Source: Nocardioides sp. REDSEA-S33_B3 (GTDB lineage: Bacteria; Actinomycetota; Actinomycetes; Propionibacteriales; Nocardioidaceae). From it: a stretch of 35,862 bases of DNA. Position numbers and translations under genes: made by a program. The stretch covers positions 1 to 35,862 of the forward strand of contig LUPK01000023.1 of NCBI GenBank assembly GCA_001627335.1, read 5' to 3'. The notes below the pieces were generated by a model that searched no databases, was not told where the DNA came from, and worked only from the letters and a program-made list of their open reading frames with translations. Below are positions 1 through 7,534 of the stretch, one piece after another. The first letter of the stretch is position 1. Each line of letters begins with the position of its first letter.

Positions 1-459
1 CTGGGAGACCATCCGCGTGTGGTCATCGCCCAGCGAGGCGCGGCGATCGACCAGCAGCCGCAGCACCGCGAGCTGCTCGTCGTGGACCACCGGACGCAGG
101 CCCGCCATCCGGGTGCCGACCAGCGCGACGGAGTGGGCGTCGGTGGCGTCGGTCTTGCGACCCTGACCGGTGGCGAAGACCCGCGCACGAGCAGAGAGCT
201 TCGGCGGCACGTCGACGACCTCGTGCCCCTCGGCCAGCAACCGCACCGCCACGTGGCGTCCGATGCCGTTGCAGCCTTCGATGGCCCAGACCCGGTCCGG
301 CCACCTGGTCACGAACTCCAGCATCGACTTGAATCCGGCGGTGTCGGTGCCGAACCTGCCACCACCAAGGACCTCTTCATCGGCAGCCATCACCTCGATG
401 GTCACCGACCGCTTGTGCGGGTCCATCCCGATCACGACCCGCGCATCCGTTGCCCTCAC
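1..459 (-). CDS. IS110-family transposase, N-terminal part (runs off the window)
   Basis: The frame reads leftward from a GTG at 459 to the window edge without a stop (153 codons). An AGGAGG ribosome site lies 8 nt before the GTG, which decides the start. The translation opens with VIGMDPHK and later has WAIEG and KTDATDAHSVA, the signature of the DEDD (RuvC-like) catalytic domain of IS110 transposases, with D13, E61, D104 and D107 as the likely acidic tetrad. These enzymes move the element without classical terminal repeats, and in IS110/IS1111 elements they act with a non-coding bridge RNA made from the element ends. The C-terminal transposase_20 domain with its serine would lie outside the window, so intactness cannot be judged. 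The 460-723 stretch upstream should contain the left end of the element, but I could not define a boundary. Confidence 0.85.
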   Translation of the reverse strand, partial: MRATDARVVIGMDPHKRSVTIEVMAADEEVLGGGRFGTDTAGFKSMLEFVTRWPDRVWAIEGCNGIGRHVAVRLLAEGHEVVDVPPKLSARARVFATGQGRKTDATDAHSVALVGTRMAGLRPVVHDEQLAVLRLLVDRRASLGDDHTRMVSQ

Positions 460-723
460 GACACTGTCCTCCTGCTCGATCACTGACGGTTGTCGAGTCG
501 GGAGGGCAACGCTGCTTCGAGCTAGGCAAACCCCTCTTGAGCCTCTCCTGACCCATTGGCGACGCCCGGGCCGCGCAGGCCAAAAGAGAGCCACACGACC
601 AGCGTGGGCAGCCGATGAGAGAGCAACGGCCCGGACGCCTGAACCGAGCCTCGCCAGGCACCGGTTCTGGGGTCAATGGAACAAGCAGCCGATGAGCGGA
701 GGGCTGTACGGGATACTCGGCGC

Positions 724-868
724 ATGAAGCCGATGTCTCTGGCCGAGTTGTCGAAGCCGCGTCTTCAGGTCCAGGTCAGTTTGTCTAAGCGACTCATCGC
801 GCGTGCGCTCTGGGACTACGCAGAGGATGCGCACGTGCAGCGAGCCCTTGACCTAACTGAGGACGAAC
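724..868 (+). pseudogene. Possible small gene fragment cut by the IS3 element
   Basis: An open frame from ATG 724 reads MKPMSLAELSKPRLQVQVSL and continues through a helical, acidic stretch ending DLTEDEPG. It then runs into DNA that encodes the IS3 orfA in another frame. Amino-acid composition looks protein-like up to about 868 and becomes arginine/glycine-rich beyond, as expected where it crosses into foreign coding sequence. I recognise no family. It may be the 5' remnant of a native gene or chance coding. Confidence 0.3.
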
Positions 869-1195
869 CCGGGGAAGCCGACCACGCGTCGCTACAGCCC
901 CGAAGAGAAGGCCGCTGCGGTGCGGATGGTCAGGGCCTTGCGTGCTGAGCTCGGCACCGAGCACGGCACGGTGCAGCGCGTCGCGTCCCAGTTGGGGTAC
1001 GGCACCGAGTCAGTGCGGTCCTGGGTGCGTCAGGCCGACATCGACGAGGGTCACCTGCCCGGGACCAGCACCAGCGATGCGGCAAGGTTGAAGGCGCTGG
1101 AGCAGGAGAACCGTGAGCTCAAGCGTGCTAACGAGATCCTGAAGCGGGCAGCAAGTTTCTTCGGGGCGGAGCTCGACCGCCAGCACAAGAAGTAG
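857..1195 (+). CDS. IS3-family transposase OrfA (helix-turn-helix), start uncertain
   Basis: The product is the DNA-binding half of an IS3 transposase. It begins with TTRRYSPEEKAAAVRMVRAL, a HTH_Tnp_1-type recognition domain (VASQLGYGTESVRSWVRQAD follows), then a leucine-zipper-like heptad segment LKALEQENRELKRANEILKR, and ends ELDRQHKK. An in-frame stop lies at 854-856. The only start-like codons after it are CTG 857 and GTG 920; GTG 920 would cut off the first helix of the recognition domain, so 857 is used here. OrfB is in the -1 frame and open back into the end of orfA, as expected for programmed -1 frameshifting to an OrfAB fusion. I saw no classical A-AAA-AAG slippery heptamer. Confidence 0.7.
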   Translation: MRTNPGKPTTRRYSPEEKAAAVRMVRALRAELGTEHGTVQRVASQLGYGTESVRSWVRQADIDEGHLPGTSTSDAARLKALEQENRELKRANEILKRAASFFGAELDRQHKK

Positions 1196-1266
1196 CCGCG
1201 TTCATCGACGCCAACCGCGACGACATCGTCGCCGGCCAGCGTCTTGGGGTCGAGCTCATCTGCAGC

Positions 1267-2118
1267 GTGCTGCAGGTGGCCCCGAGCAGCTACTACGAGT
1301 ACAAGAACCGCCGACCCTGCGCCCGGGCGCGGCGCGATGCGGTGATGGCGCCGATCGTGCGGGGGCTGTGGGAGCAGAACTACCGGGTCTACGGCGCCCG
1401 CAAGATCTGGAAAGCCGCCCGGCGCGGTGGTCACGACATCGGCCGTGACCAGGTCGCGCGGCTCATGCGCGCCGAAGGGATCGAAGGGGTCCGGCGTACC
1501 AAGCGCGTGCGGACCACGAAGCCCGATCCGGCTGCGCCGCGCCACCCCGACCTGGTGGGTCGTGACTTCACTGCCACGGCACCGAACCAGCTGTGGGTCA
1601 CCGACCTGACCTACGTGCCGACCTGGGCCGGGATCGCCTACGTCTGCTTCATCATCGACGTCTACTCCCGGACCATCGTCGGGTGGCGCGTGGCCTCGCA
1701 CATGCGGACCGCGATGGTCCTCGACGCGATCGAAATGGCCCGTTGGTCACGCGGCACCGACCTGGCCGGCCTGCGGTGTCACAGCGACGCCGGCAGTCAA
1801 TTTACGTCGATTCGATACGGCGAGCGCCTGGCCGAGATCGGCGCGGTTCCCTCGATAGGGACCGTCGGTGATTCCTACGACAACGCCCTGGCAGAGACCG
1901 TGAACGGCTACTACAAGGCCGAGCTGATCCGCGGCCCTGCACGTGAAGGCCGACCCTGGAAAAGCGTCGAGGACGTCGAGCTTGCGACGCTGTCCTGGGT
2001 CCACTGGCACAACCACGAACGCCTCCACGGCTACCTCGACGACGTGCCACCAGCAGAGTTCGAGCAAGCGTTCTACGCTACAAAACGGACCGACCAATCC
2101 CTGGTCGGAATCCAATAG
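1267..2118 (+). CDS. IS3-family transposase OrfB (DDE integrase domain)
   Basis: This is the catalytic half of the IS3 transposase. An HTH_21-type region (YRVYGARKIWKAARRGGHDI, then RDQVARLMRAEGIEG) precedes an rve integrase core. The catalytic acids are D113 in WVTDLTYV, D174 in CHSDAGSQF and E210 in NALAETVNGYYK, a spacing of 35 residues between the second D and E, as in active IS3 enzymes. The C-terminus has the typical WVHWHNHERLHGYLDDVPPA. The coding sequence shows no internal stop, so the catalytic domain appears functional. The GTG at 1267 is the first start in this frame, but the native product is probably OrfAB made by a -1 shift: the frame is open upstream through AAFIDANRDDIVAGQRLG. 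The element might still act in trans on related copies although its own left end is missing. Confidence 0.88.
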   Translation: MLQVAPSSYYEYKNRRPCARARRDAVMAPIVRGLWEQNYRVYGARKIWKAARRGGHDIGRDQVARLMRAEGIEGVRRTKRVRTTKPDPAAPRHPDLVGRDFTATAPNQLWVTDLTYVPTWAGIAYVCFIIDVYSRTIVGWRVASHMRTAMVLDAIEMARWSRGTDLAGLRCHSDAGSQFTSIRYGERLAEIGAVPSIGTVGDSYDNALAETVNGYYKAELIRGPAREGRPWKSVEDVELATLSWVHWHNHERLHGYLDDVPPAEFEQAFYATKRTDQSLVGIQ

Positions 2119-2121
2119 CCC

Positions 2122-2149
2122 GAGCCTCCAACAGACCCAGGGCGGATCA
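2122..2149 (+). repeat. Candidate right terminal inverted repeat of the IS3 element
   Basis: Just past the orfB stop is GAGCCTCCAACAGACCCAGG followed by GCGGATCA. Read inward from the end it begins TGATCCGCCCTGGG, resembling actinobacterial IS3 termini that start TGAnCCGCCC. No partner was found at the left side, so the assignment rests on position and the terminal TCA only. Confidence 0.5.
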
Positions 2150-2387
2150 GAAGGTGCAGCACATTTGCGCTTGGTATGACCTGCCTGAGTACCCGCTCCC
2201 TGTCTCGGGGCAGCGCATCACCAACAATCATGTGTGTGCACTGGCCGCCATCACGCTGTTCGAGGGCTCCGTGCGACCTCTGGCCCAGATGAGGCGCAGG
2301 CCAGCCAAGTCGTGCCCGCCAGCCCTACAGGACTGACTGGCACATCCGCTTCTGCCGCGCGCTCTCGACGATGAGCGCGCACTGCGA

Positions 2388-2750
2388 TCAGGAAGGCGGG
2401 GCCTGACCCTCACGGAGCCGAAGCGGCACGTCGACACCGTAGCGATCGGCGGAGCCAACGACGTCGCGGAGCAGTTGAGCCCGCTTCTTGAGTTCGGGAA
2501 GGCTGAGCGCACCTAGTTCTTCTATCTGGCCGCTAAGCAGGCGACGAATCTCGTCGTTGTGGCCGTTGAGTTCATCGATCTGCCACATCAACTGGTGGAA
2601 CTCGTCGAGTTCATACCCGGTGATCGTGTGAGCGGCGCTCCGGAAGGCGTCGTCTCCGTGGTGAATGGTGACGAAGAGCCCTTGGCGCAGGATCCGCATC
2701 TCGTCCGCGCTGACGGCGAAACACCCGTCCTCAGTCTGTTCCACGGTCAC
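2388..2750 (-). CDS. Hypothetical protein (120 aa), no recognised family
   Basis: The frame starts at GTG 2750 (MTVEQTEDGCFAVSADEMRI) and ends at 2388. The protein is acidic and predicted mostly helical in the middle (YELDEFHQLMWQIDELNGHN), with a charged second half (LPELKKRAQLLRDVVGSADR) and no membrane segment or signal peptide. It stands alone between the IS3 element and recX, and codon use is less strictly G/C-ending than in the core genes to the right, consistent with accessory DNA. I do not recognise it. A toxin, antitoxin or immunity-type role would be a guess from context only. Confidence 0.6.
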   Translation of the reverse strand: MTVEQTEDGCFAVSADEMRILRQGLFVTIHHGDDAFRSAAHTITGYELDEFHQLMWQIDELNGHNDEIRRLLSGQIEELGALSLPELKKRAQLLRDVVGSADRYGVDVPLRLREGQAPPS

Positions 2751-3066
2751 ATGTTCGCAGAGCGCGTCCAGACCTCTAGGCCAAGGAATCGCACGCTCTC
2801 CTGCCGCCTAGCGTGCGCGGCCGCGCGCGCTCTTCTGCCGCCTGGTGCGCGCGCGTCAGCGCGCACTGATCTGCCGCAGTGCAGGCACTTCGGGGCCCGT
2901 GCAACGACGGCGGGGAGATCTCAACGCGTTCGTCGTGCTCGACCGTGGATCACGCACCGCTCGCGGCGAGCGCGAACCAACGCAAGGGTGCGCCGGCTCG
3001 GCGGGAGCGACGGATCGAACCGGCGCATTGATACGCCGGTTCGACGGACAGGACGGTCGGCTCGGG
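2751..3066. other. Gene-free stretch with GCGCGC/CTGCCGC repeats
   Basis: About 316 nt without a credible gene. It contains short irregular repeats of CTGCCGCCT and GCGCGCACTG (for example near 2809, 2835 and 2861). A related GCGCGCACTG copy lies near 2370 on the other side of the 120-aa gene. The only clear structure is the hairpin at 3015-3044 listed separately. Confidence 0.5.
3015..3044 (-). terminator. Hairpin just downstream of recX
   Basis: TCGAACCGGCG and CGCCGGTTCGA form a perfect 11-bp stem with an 8-nt loop, 22 nt beyond the recX stop. There is no T-run on the minus strand, so it would be a U-less actinobacterial-type terminator or an mRNA 3'-end stabiliser. No other feature explains the palindrome. 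Confidence 0.55.
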
Positions 3067-3711
3067 TCAGTCCAGGTCGCCGTCGTCGGTCGGGTCGTCG
3101 CGGCCGGCTCGGGAGAGCTCGTCGCGGACCACGGCGAACGCCATGCCCGAGCCGTAGCCCTTGCGGGCCAGCATGCCGACCAGCCGTCTGGTGGCGGTGA
3201 CGTCGTCGACACGGCTCAGCGAGCGCAGCTTCTTGCGCACCAGGGTGCGCGCGGCCTGCTCCTCCTGCTCCGGCTCGAGCTCGTCGAGGGCCTCGCGGGC
3301 GACCTCGTCGTCCACGCCCTTGCGGCGCAGCTCCTGGGCCAGCGCCCGGCGGGCCAGGCCCTTGGCCGACTGCCGACCGGCGACCCAGCTGCGGGCGAAC
3401 GCCTCGTCATCGACCAGGCCGACCTCCTCGAAGCGGTCGAGCAGCCGGGTCGCCAGGTCCTCGGGGACGTCCTTGGAGCGCAGCTTGTCGCTGAGCTCCT
3501 TGCGGCTGCGGGCCCGCCCGGTCAGCTGGTCGAGCAGGATCGTGCGCGCGACCTGCTCGGGGTCGGCGTCCGGCCCCGCCGCCACCGGGTCCTCCGGTGG
3601 CGGCTGGGCGCGGTCGCGTGCCTGCTTCGCCTCGCGGGCGCCCGTCCAGGCGTCCACGCCGAGGCTGACGTCGCCCGCCCAGTCAGGGGCGGGACGGGTC
3701 TCGGGGTCCAC
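3067..3711 (-). CDS. recX: Regulatory protein RecX
   Basis: RecX binds RecA-DNA filaments and modulates recombinase and coprotease activity in the cytoplasm. The 214-aa product has a poorly conserved, acidic, proline-rich N-terminus (about residues 1-50) followed by RecX helical repeats: ARTILLDQLTGRARSRKELSDKL, then VPEDLATRLLDRFEEVGLVDDEAFARSWV, KGLARRALAQELRRKGVDDE and a C-terminal LVGMLARKGYGSGMAF motif. The start is GTG 3711 (MDPETRPAP). It lies downstream of recA on the same strand, as in most actinobacteria. Here the two are separated by 245 nt carrying two tandem repeats and a hairpin, so coupling to recA expression may be looser than in mycobacteria, where the genes overlap. In other actinobacteria miaB often follows; here insertion-sequence DNA does. 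Confidence 0.93.
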   Translation of the reverse strand: MDPETRPAPDWAGDVSLGVDAWTGAREAKQARDRAQPPPEDPVAAGPDADPEQVARTILLDQLTGRARSRKELSDKLRSKDVPEDLATRLLDRFEEVGLVDDEAFARSWVAGRQSAKGLARRALAQELRRKGVDDEVAREALDELEPEQEEQAARTLVRKKLRSLSRVDDVTATRRLVGMLARKGYGSGMAFAVVRDELSRAGRDDPTDDGDLD

Positions 3712-3785
3712 GGGCCGGTGTCTCCGATCAGCTCGTAGGTCCAGGCGCTGGTGTTCGAAGGCCGGTGCCTGAGCACTTCGACCCA

Positions 3786-3926
3786 GGTCTCGACACGCGG
3801 GTCGCGACTTCGTCCCTCAGTCGCGCCGCTCGCTCGACCACCATCAGCGAGTCCGCTGGCGCGTCCCAGGTCTCGACACGCGGGTCACGGCTTCGCAAGC
3901 TCAGCCGTGCCGCTCGCTCGACCACC
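3786..3926 (-). repeat. Two tandem copies of a ~57-nt dispersed palindromic repeat
   Basis: Copies at about 3786-3842 and 3869-3926 both read, on the minus strand, GGTGGTCGAGCGAGCGGC ... CCGCGTGTCGAGACC, with divergent centres. They belong to the same broad class as the repeats at 19169-19212 and 35745-35836 (GGTCGAG at one end, CGAGACC at the other). They sit between recA and recX and encode no protein. Such REP-like units could fold in RNA and act as transcript 3' ends. Confidence 0.75.
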
Positions 3927-3929
3927 GAC

Positions 3930-3957
3930 ATCGCTGCTTCGCAAGCTCAGCAGCGAT
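3930..3957 (-). terminator. Hairpin at the recA stop codon
   Basis: ATCGCTGC and GCAGCGAT form a perfect 8-bp stem with a 12-nt loop, beginning within the recA stop codon. It could terminate or attenuate recA transcription before recX. No T-run is present. Confidence 0.4.
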
Positions 3958-5000
3958 CAGAAGTCATCCACGCCGATCGGGTCGGCGGGCGCCTCGGCGT
4001 CGACGGTCGGGCCGACCCCGAGCTTCTCGAGGATCTTCTTCTCCAGCTCGTTGGCCAGGTCGGGGTTGTCGCGCAGGAAGGTGCGCGCGTTCTCCTTGCC
4101 CTGGCCGAGCTGGTCGCCCTCGTAGGTGTACCAAGCGCCGGCCTTGCGGACCAGGCCCGCCTCGACGCCCACGTCGATCAGGCCACCCTCGCGGGAGATG
4201 CCCTTGCCGTACATGATGTCGAACTCGGCCTGCTTGAACGGCGGGGCCACCTTGTTCTTGACGACCTTGACGCGGGTGCGGTTGCCGACCATCTCCTGGC
4301 CGTCCTTGAGCGTCTCGATGCGGCGCACGTCGAGGCGGACCGAGGAGTAGAACTTCAGCGCGCGACCACCGGTGGTGGTCTCCGGCGAGCCGAACATCAC
4401 GCCGATCTTCTCGCGCAGCTGGTTGATGAAGATCGCGGTGGTGCCGGAGTTGTTGAGCGCACCGGTCATCTTCCGCAGCGCCTGGCTCATCAGGCGGGCC
4501 TGCAGACCCACGTGGCTGTCACCCATCTCGCCCTCGATCTCGGCGCGGGGCACGAGCGCGGCCACGGAGTCGATGACGATCAGGTCGAGCGCACCGGAGC
4601 GGATCAGCATGTCCGCGATCTCCAGCGCCTGCTCACCGGAGTCGGGCTGGGAGACCAGCAGGGCGTCGGTGTCGACACCGAGGGCCTTGGCGTACTCCGG
4701 GTCGAGCGCGTGCTCGGCGTCGATGAAGGCGACGATGCCGCCGGCACGCTGGGCGTTGGCCACGGCGTGCAGGGCGACCGTGGTCTTTCCGGAGGACTCC
4801 GGACCGTAGACCTCCACGACGCGGCCGCGCGGGAGGCCGCCGAGGCCGAGCGCCACGTCGAGCGCGATGGCACCGGTCGGGATCACCTCCAGGGGGGCGC
4901 GGGTCTCGTCGCCCAGTCGCATGACCGAGCCCTTGCCGAACTGCCGCTCGATGTTGGCGAGCGCTGCATCCAGCGCCTTGTCGCGATCTCCACCAGCCAT
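3957..5000 (-). CDS. recA: Recombinase RecA
   Basis: RecA is the ATP-dependent strand-exchange protein and SOS coprotease. The 347-aa product has the usual bacterial length: N-terminal [19 protein letters not shown], Walker A GPESSGKT at residues 66-73, the DNA-binding loop region with [13 protein letters not shown], an INQLREKIG segment, and an acidic C-terminus ending ADPIGVDDF. There is no intein, unlike in M. tuberculosis. The start is ATG 5000 ([10 protein letters not shown]); the frame is open further upstream but that extension lacks RecA similarity and would cross the promoter. A GAGGA ribosome site precedes the ATG by about 8 nt. Upstream lie a RecA-NDp/PafBC-type promoter and a LexA operator, so both DNA-damage pathways probably act here. 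DUF3046, which normally sits directly upstream, is about 10.5 kb away in this genome. Confidence 0.98.
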   Translation of the reverse strand: MAGGDRDKALDAALANIERQFGKGSVMRLGDETRAPLEVIPTGAIALDVALGLGGLPRGRVVEVYGPESSGKTTVALHAVANAQRAGGIVAFIDAEHALDPEYAKALGVDTDALLVSQPDSGEQALEIADMLIRSGALDLIVIDSVAALVPRAEIEGEMGDSHVGLQARLMSQALRKMTGALNNSGTTAIFINQLREKIGVMFGSPETTTGGRALKFYSSVRLDVRRIETLKDGQEMVGNRTRVKVVKNKVAPPFKQAEFDIMYGKGISREGGLIDVGVEAGLVRKAGAWYTYEGDQLGQGKENARTFLRDNPDLANELEKKILEKLGVGPTVDAEAPADPIGVDDF

Positions 5001-5043
5001 GGGTGTCGTCCTCTTCTCTCGTCGTGGGCCAGGCACATCGACG

Positions 5044-5066
5044 ACGCTAGAGGGAGCCACCGACAA
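5044..5066 (-). promoter_or_regulatory. RecA-NDp (PafBC-type) promoter of recA
   Basis: On the minus strand the sequence reads TTGTCGGTG, 8 nt, TAGCGT. This is an exact match to the actinobacterial RecA-independent DNA-damage promoter TTGTCRGTG-N8-TAnnnT, which is used by the PafBC activator in mycobacteria. It would start transcription about 37 nt before the recA ATG. Confidence 0.85.
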
Positions 5067-5136
5067 CGCCTGATCAGCGTGTCGTGCACTGTGGAGAGCC
5101 TCGCTCCGCGTCATGCCTGTGGACAGCACGGTAGCC

Positions 5137-5148
5137 GAACACCTGTTC
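5137..5148. promoter_or_regulatory. LexA (SOS) box upstream of recA
   Basis: GAACacctGTTC lies within CGAACACCTGTTCGA and matches the actinobacterial LexA operator GAAC-N4-GTTC with flanking CG and CGA. It lies about 137 nt upstream of recA and about 70 nt upstream of the RecA-NDp promoter, so it probably controls a second, distal promoter. Confidence 0.85.
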
Positions 5149-5205
5149 GATCCGGCGCGCGACACGCACGACACGCCGGCAGTCGGGGAGGAGGCCGGCG
5201 GAGGC

Positions 5206-6348
5206 TCAGGGCAGCGTGACGGTGAACCGGCAGCCGGGGACGCACCCGTGCGACCCGGCGGGCTGGTTGTCGACCCGCACGGTCCCCCCGTGGGCCTCGA
5301 CGAGCCCGGCGACGATCGCCAGCCCCAGGCCGGCTCCGCGCGAGGACGGCTGCTGCTCCGGCGTACGCGCGGCGGAGCCCTGCCAGGCGACGTCGAAGAC
5401 GCGGACGAGGTCCTCGTCGGCCAGTCCCCCGCAGGCGTCGCTCACCGACATCTCGACACCGCCGTCGGGCAGCCGGCGTCCCTGGACGTCGACCCGACCA
5501 CCGGGCGCGGTGTGCCGCACGGCGTTGCCGACCAGGTTGGCGACCACCCGGGAGAGCGCACCAGGATCGGCCTGCACCTCCAGGCCGGGATCGACGGAGC
5601 CGCCGACCCCGACCGAGCGGGCGGAGGCGACCGGTTCGGCGGCCGCGATCGCCTCGCTCACCAGGTCGCCGAGCGACACCGGCTCGGGGGCCAGACGCAG
5701 CACGCCGGCGTGGATGCGGGAGAGCTCGAAGAGGTCGTCGACCATCCGGCTCATCCGGTCGACCTCGGTGCGGATCTGGCGGTGGTAGCGCGCCGGGTCG
5801 GCGGCCATCCCGTCCTCCAGCGCCTCGGACATCGCGCGCATCCCGGCCAGCGGGGTCCGCAGGTCGTGGGAGACCCACGACACCAGCTCGAGCCGGGCCT
5901 CCTCCAGCCGCGCCTCGCGGGCCCGCGCCTCCTCCAGCCGGTGGTGCGTGGCGGCCAGCTCCTCGGAGAGCCGGCGGAACTCCGCCGGGCCCCGCGCGGT
6001 CACCGGTTCGTACGCCGCCGTCGACCCGACCCGGCGCACCTCCTCGGCCAGTCCGCGCGACCACACCACGACCGCTCGCGATAGCACGACCGCGACCAGG
6101 ACCGAGACGACCGCGGCACTGGCCGCGACCAGCGTGAGGGCGCCGAGGTCGTGCTCGGAGATGAACATCGCCCGGGCGACGACCAGCACCCCGGCCAGCA
6201 TGCCGAGCACCGGCACGACGGCCACCAGCACCAGCTGCCAGGCGATCGAGAGCCGGCGCACCGCCCAGGCGGCCGCCAGCCCGAGCGTCCCGACCGCCAG
6301 CGCGGCCGCGACCGCCATCGCGACGATCTGCAGCTTGTCCTGCGTCAT
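5206..6348 (-). CDS. Sensor histidine kinase of the cluster two-component system
   Basis: This is a membrane histidine kinase of 380 aa, starting at ATG 6348. The start overlaps the response-regulator stop (ATGA), implying translational coupling. Three hydrophobic segments (about residues 8-30, 37-59, 70-92) are followed by a linker with a coiled coil ([19 protein letters not shown]), a HisKA domain with phospho-acceptor H161 in [13 protein letters not shown], and a HATPase domain with N box [17 protein letters not shown] and G box [12 protein letters not shown]. No large extracytoplasmic domain is present, so it probably senses through the membrane or a partner. The C-terminus carries a Cys-x3-Cys pair (HGCVPGC), unusual for the fold and possibly redox- or metal-responsive. 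It is the last gene of the overlapping run starting at the GT2 gene, so its signal is likely tied to that pathway. The signal is unknown. Confidence 0.92.
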   Translation of the reverse strand: MTQDKLQIVAMAVAAALAVGTLGLAAAWAVRRLSIAWQLVLVAVVPVLGMLAGVLVVARAMFISEHDLGALTLVAASAAVVSVLVAVVLSRAVVVWSRGLAEEVRRVGSTAAYEPVTARGPAEFRRLSEELAATHHRLEEARAREARLEEARLELVSWVSHDLRTPLAGMRAMSEALEDGMAADPARYHRQIRTEVDRMSRMVDDLFELSRIHAGVLRLAPEPVSLGDLVSEAIAAAEPVASARSVGVGGSVDPGLEVQADPGALSRVVANLVGNAVRHTAPGGRVDVQGRRLPDGGVEMSVSDACGGLADEDLVRVFDVAWQGSAARTPEQQPSSRGAGLGLAIVAGLVEAHGGTVRVDNQPAGSHGCVPGCRFTVTLP

Positions 6349-7067
6349 GCGGGGGCGGGCTCCCAGCGGTAGCCGACGCCCCAGACCGTCACCAGCCGGG
6401 CCGGCTGCTTCGGGTCGGCCTCGACCTTCTCGCGCAGCCGGCGCACGTGCACGGTGACCGTCGACAGGTCCCCGACGCTCCAGCCCCACACCCGCTCCAG
6501 CAGGTCCTCGCGGGACCACGCGGTGCCGGGGTGGGCCAGCAGGAAGCGCAGCAGGTCGAACTCACGCGCCGTCAGCGCGAGGCTCTCCCCCGCCCGCCTC
6601 ACCTCGTGGCGCGAGACGTCGAGCACCAGGTCGCCGTCGGTGAGCACGGTGGTCGGCTCGGGGTCCTGACCGACTCCCGCGCGCCGCAGCACCGAGTCGA
6701 CGCGCAACGCGAGCTCGCGCGGGCTGAACGGCTTGGTGACGTAGTCGTCGGCGCCGACCTCGAGGCCGGCGACCCGGTCGCCCTCCTCGCCCAGCGCGGT
6801 CAGCATCACCACCGGCACCTCGGCGCGCCGGTCGGGCAGCGCGCGCAGCCGGCGGCACACCTCCAGCCCGCCCACGCCGGGCAGCATCAGGTCGAGCACC
6901 ACCAGGTCCGGGGCGCCCTCGACGGGCGCCTGGCCCGGTGGGCCCATCCGCCGCAGCGCGTCCTCGCCGTCGCCGGTCTCCTCGACCTCGTGGCCGTGGG
7001 CGCGCAGGTAGGACACGACCACCTCGCGCACGGTCACGTCGTCGTCGACCACCAGGACCCGCCCCAT
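6345..7067 (-). CDS. OmpR/PhoB-family response regulator
   Basis: A 240-aa DNA-binding response regulator. The receiver domain has the acidic pocket VDDD (residues 8-10), phospho-acceptor D59 in VVLDLMLPG, and K112 in YVTKPFSP. It is followed by a winged-helix trans_reg_C domain ([17 protein letters not shown], then [13 protein letters not shown] and [10 protein letters not shown]). The ATG overlaps the stop of the upstream membrane-protein gene by one base (TGATG) and its own stop overlaps the kinase start, so the pair is translated with the metabolic genes. The targets cannot be read from the sequence. The divergent promoter region at 10732-10846 is a natural candidate for autoregulation, though I see no clear direct-repeat operator there. 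Confidence 0.93.
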   Translation of the reverse strand: MGRVLVVDDDVTVREVVVSYLRAHGHEVEETGDGEDALRRMGPPGQAPVEGAPDLVVLDLMLPGVGGLEVCRRLRALPDRRAEVPVVMLTALGEEGDRVAGLEVGADDYVTKPFSPRELALRVDSVLRRAGVGQDPEPTTVLTDGDLVLDVSRHEVRRAGESLALTAREFDLLRFLLAHPGTAWSREDLLERVWGWSVGDLSTVTVHVRRLREKVEADPKQPARLVTVWGVGYRWEPAPA

Positions 7068-7534
7068 CAGCGGCCCCCGGTCCCCTCGGGCGCGGCGCGA
7101 CGTGAGCGCAGCGTGTGGAGCAGGACGGGCAGCACGACCACGATGATGACGGTCGCGACGAGCACGAGGTAGCCCGCGGTGTAGTCACGGTCCAGCAGCG
7201 TCGGGTTCTCCGGGGCGTTCTCGCGTCCGAACCCACCGAGGAACGGCACCGCCAGCACCGTCAGGCTGCCCAGCACCACGAGGCCCGCACCCGCAGCCGG
7301 CCTCGCCACGGCCGGCAGCAGCCGGGTGGCGAGCAGCGACACCGCGATCACCACCGAGCCCAGCACGAGGTCGTGCACGACCACCCCTCCGGCCAGCCAC
7401 AGGACCACGTCGAGGTTGCGGTCCAGGTCCTGGCGCGACAGCAGCAGCCATGCGCCGTACGCCGCCAGCAGCACGCCCGCGGCGCCGAGCACCGCGCGTC
7501 CGGGGCTCACCCGTCCCGTCCCACCGGCGCTCAC
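7067..7534 (-). CDS. Small four-helix membrane protein of unknown function
   Basis: The start is GTG 7534, which overlaps the stop of the molybdenum oxidoreductase (GTGA); the stop overlaps the response-regulator ATG (TGATG). The 155-aa product has about four hydrophobic segments (roughly residues 14-32, 43-68, 82-98 and 120-138) and a short charged loop FGRENAPENPTLLDRDY before the last one. I see no catalytic motif and recognise no family. Its place between the membrane oxidoreductase and the two-component system suggests a partner subunit, for example electron input or membrane anchoring, or an accessory sensor. That is inference from position only. Confidence 0.8.
   Translation of the reverse strand: MSAGGTGRVSPGRAVLGAAGVLLAAYGAWLLLSRQDLDRNLDVVLWLAGGVVVHDLVLGSVVIAVSLLATRLLPAVARPAAGAGLVVLGSLTVLAVPFLGGFGRENAPENPTLLDRDYTAGYLVLVATVIIVVVLPVLLHTLRSRRAAPEGTGGR

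Larger units (their letters stand above)
857..2149 (+). mobile_element. IS3-family insertion sequence, left end not recognisable
   Basis: The element contains orfA and orfB in the usual -1 arrangement, with an intact DD(35)E integrase-like domain. The right end is taken as 2149, where a 28-nt candidate terminal repeat (2122-2149) ends in TCA, as IS3 right ends do. I found no matching inverted copy beginning TGATCCGCC upstream of orfA, and orfA has no standard start codon ahead of its first conserved residues. The left end is therefore probably deleted or rearranged. The start given is the first in-frame codon after the upstream stop and is only a working boundary. Confidence 0.7.

Noticed and set aside
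2154..2336. 60-codon frame after the IS3 element (MQHICAWYDLPEYPLP...)
   Set aside because: It starts at the IS boundary with no ribosome site or promoter and no recognisable family. It could be a gene remnant, but the support is too thin.
5001..5174. N-terminal extension of RecA by 58 residues
   Set aside because: It lacks RecA similarity, would cross the RecA-NDp promoter and LexA box, and the ATG at 5000 gives the standard start and length.
3765..5219. Plus-strand open frame of 484 codons across recA
   Set aside because: Antisense to a certain recA gene, with the repetitive composition of a shadow frame.
6349..6519. 57-residue N-terminal extension of the histidine kinase
   Set aside because: It lies inside the response-regulator gene and has shadow composition. 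ATG 6348 gives the ATGA overlap used throughout the operon.
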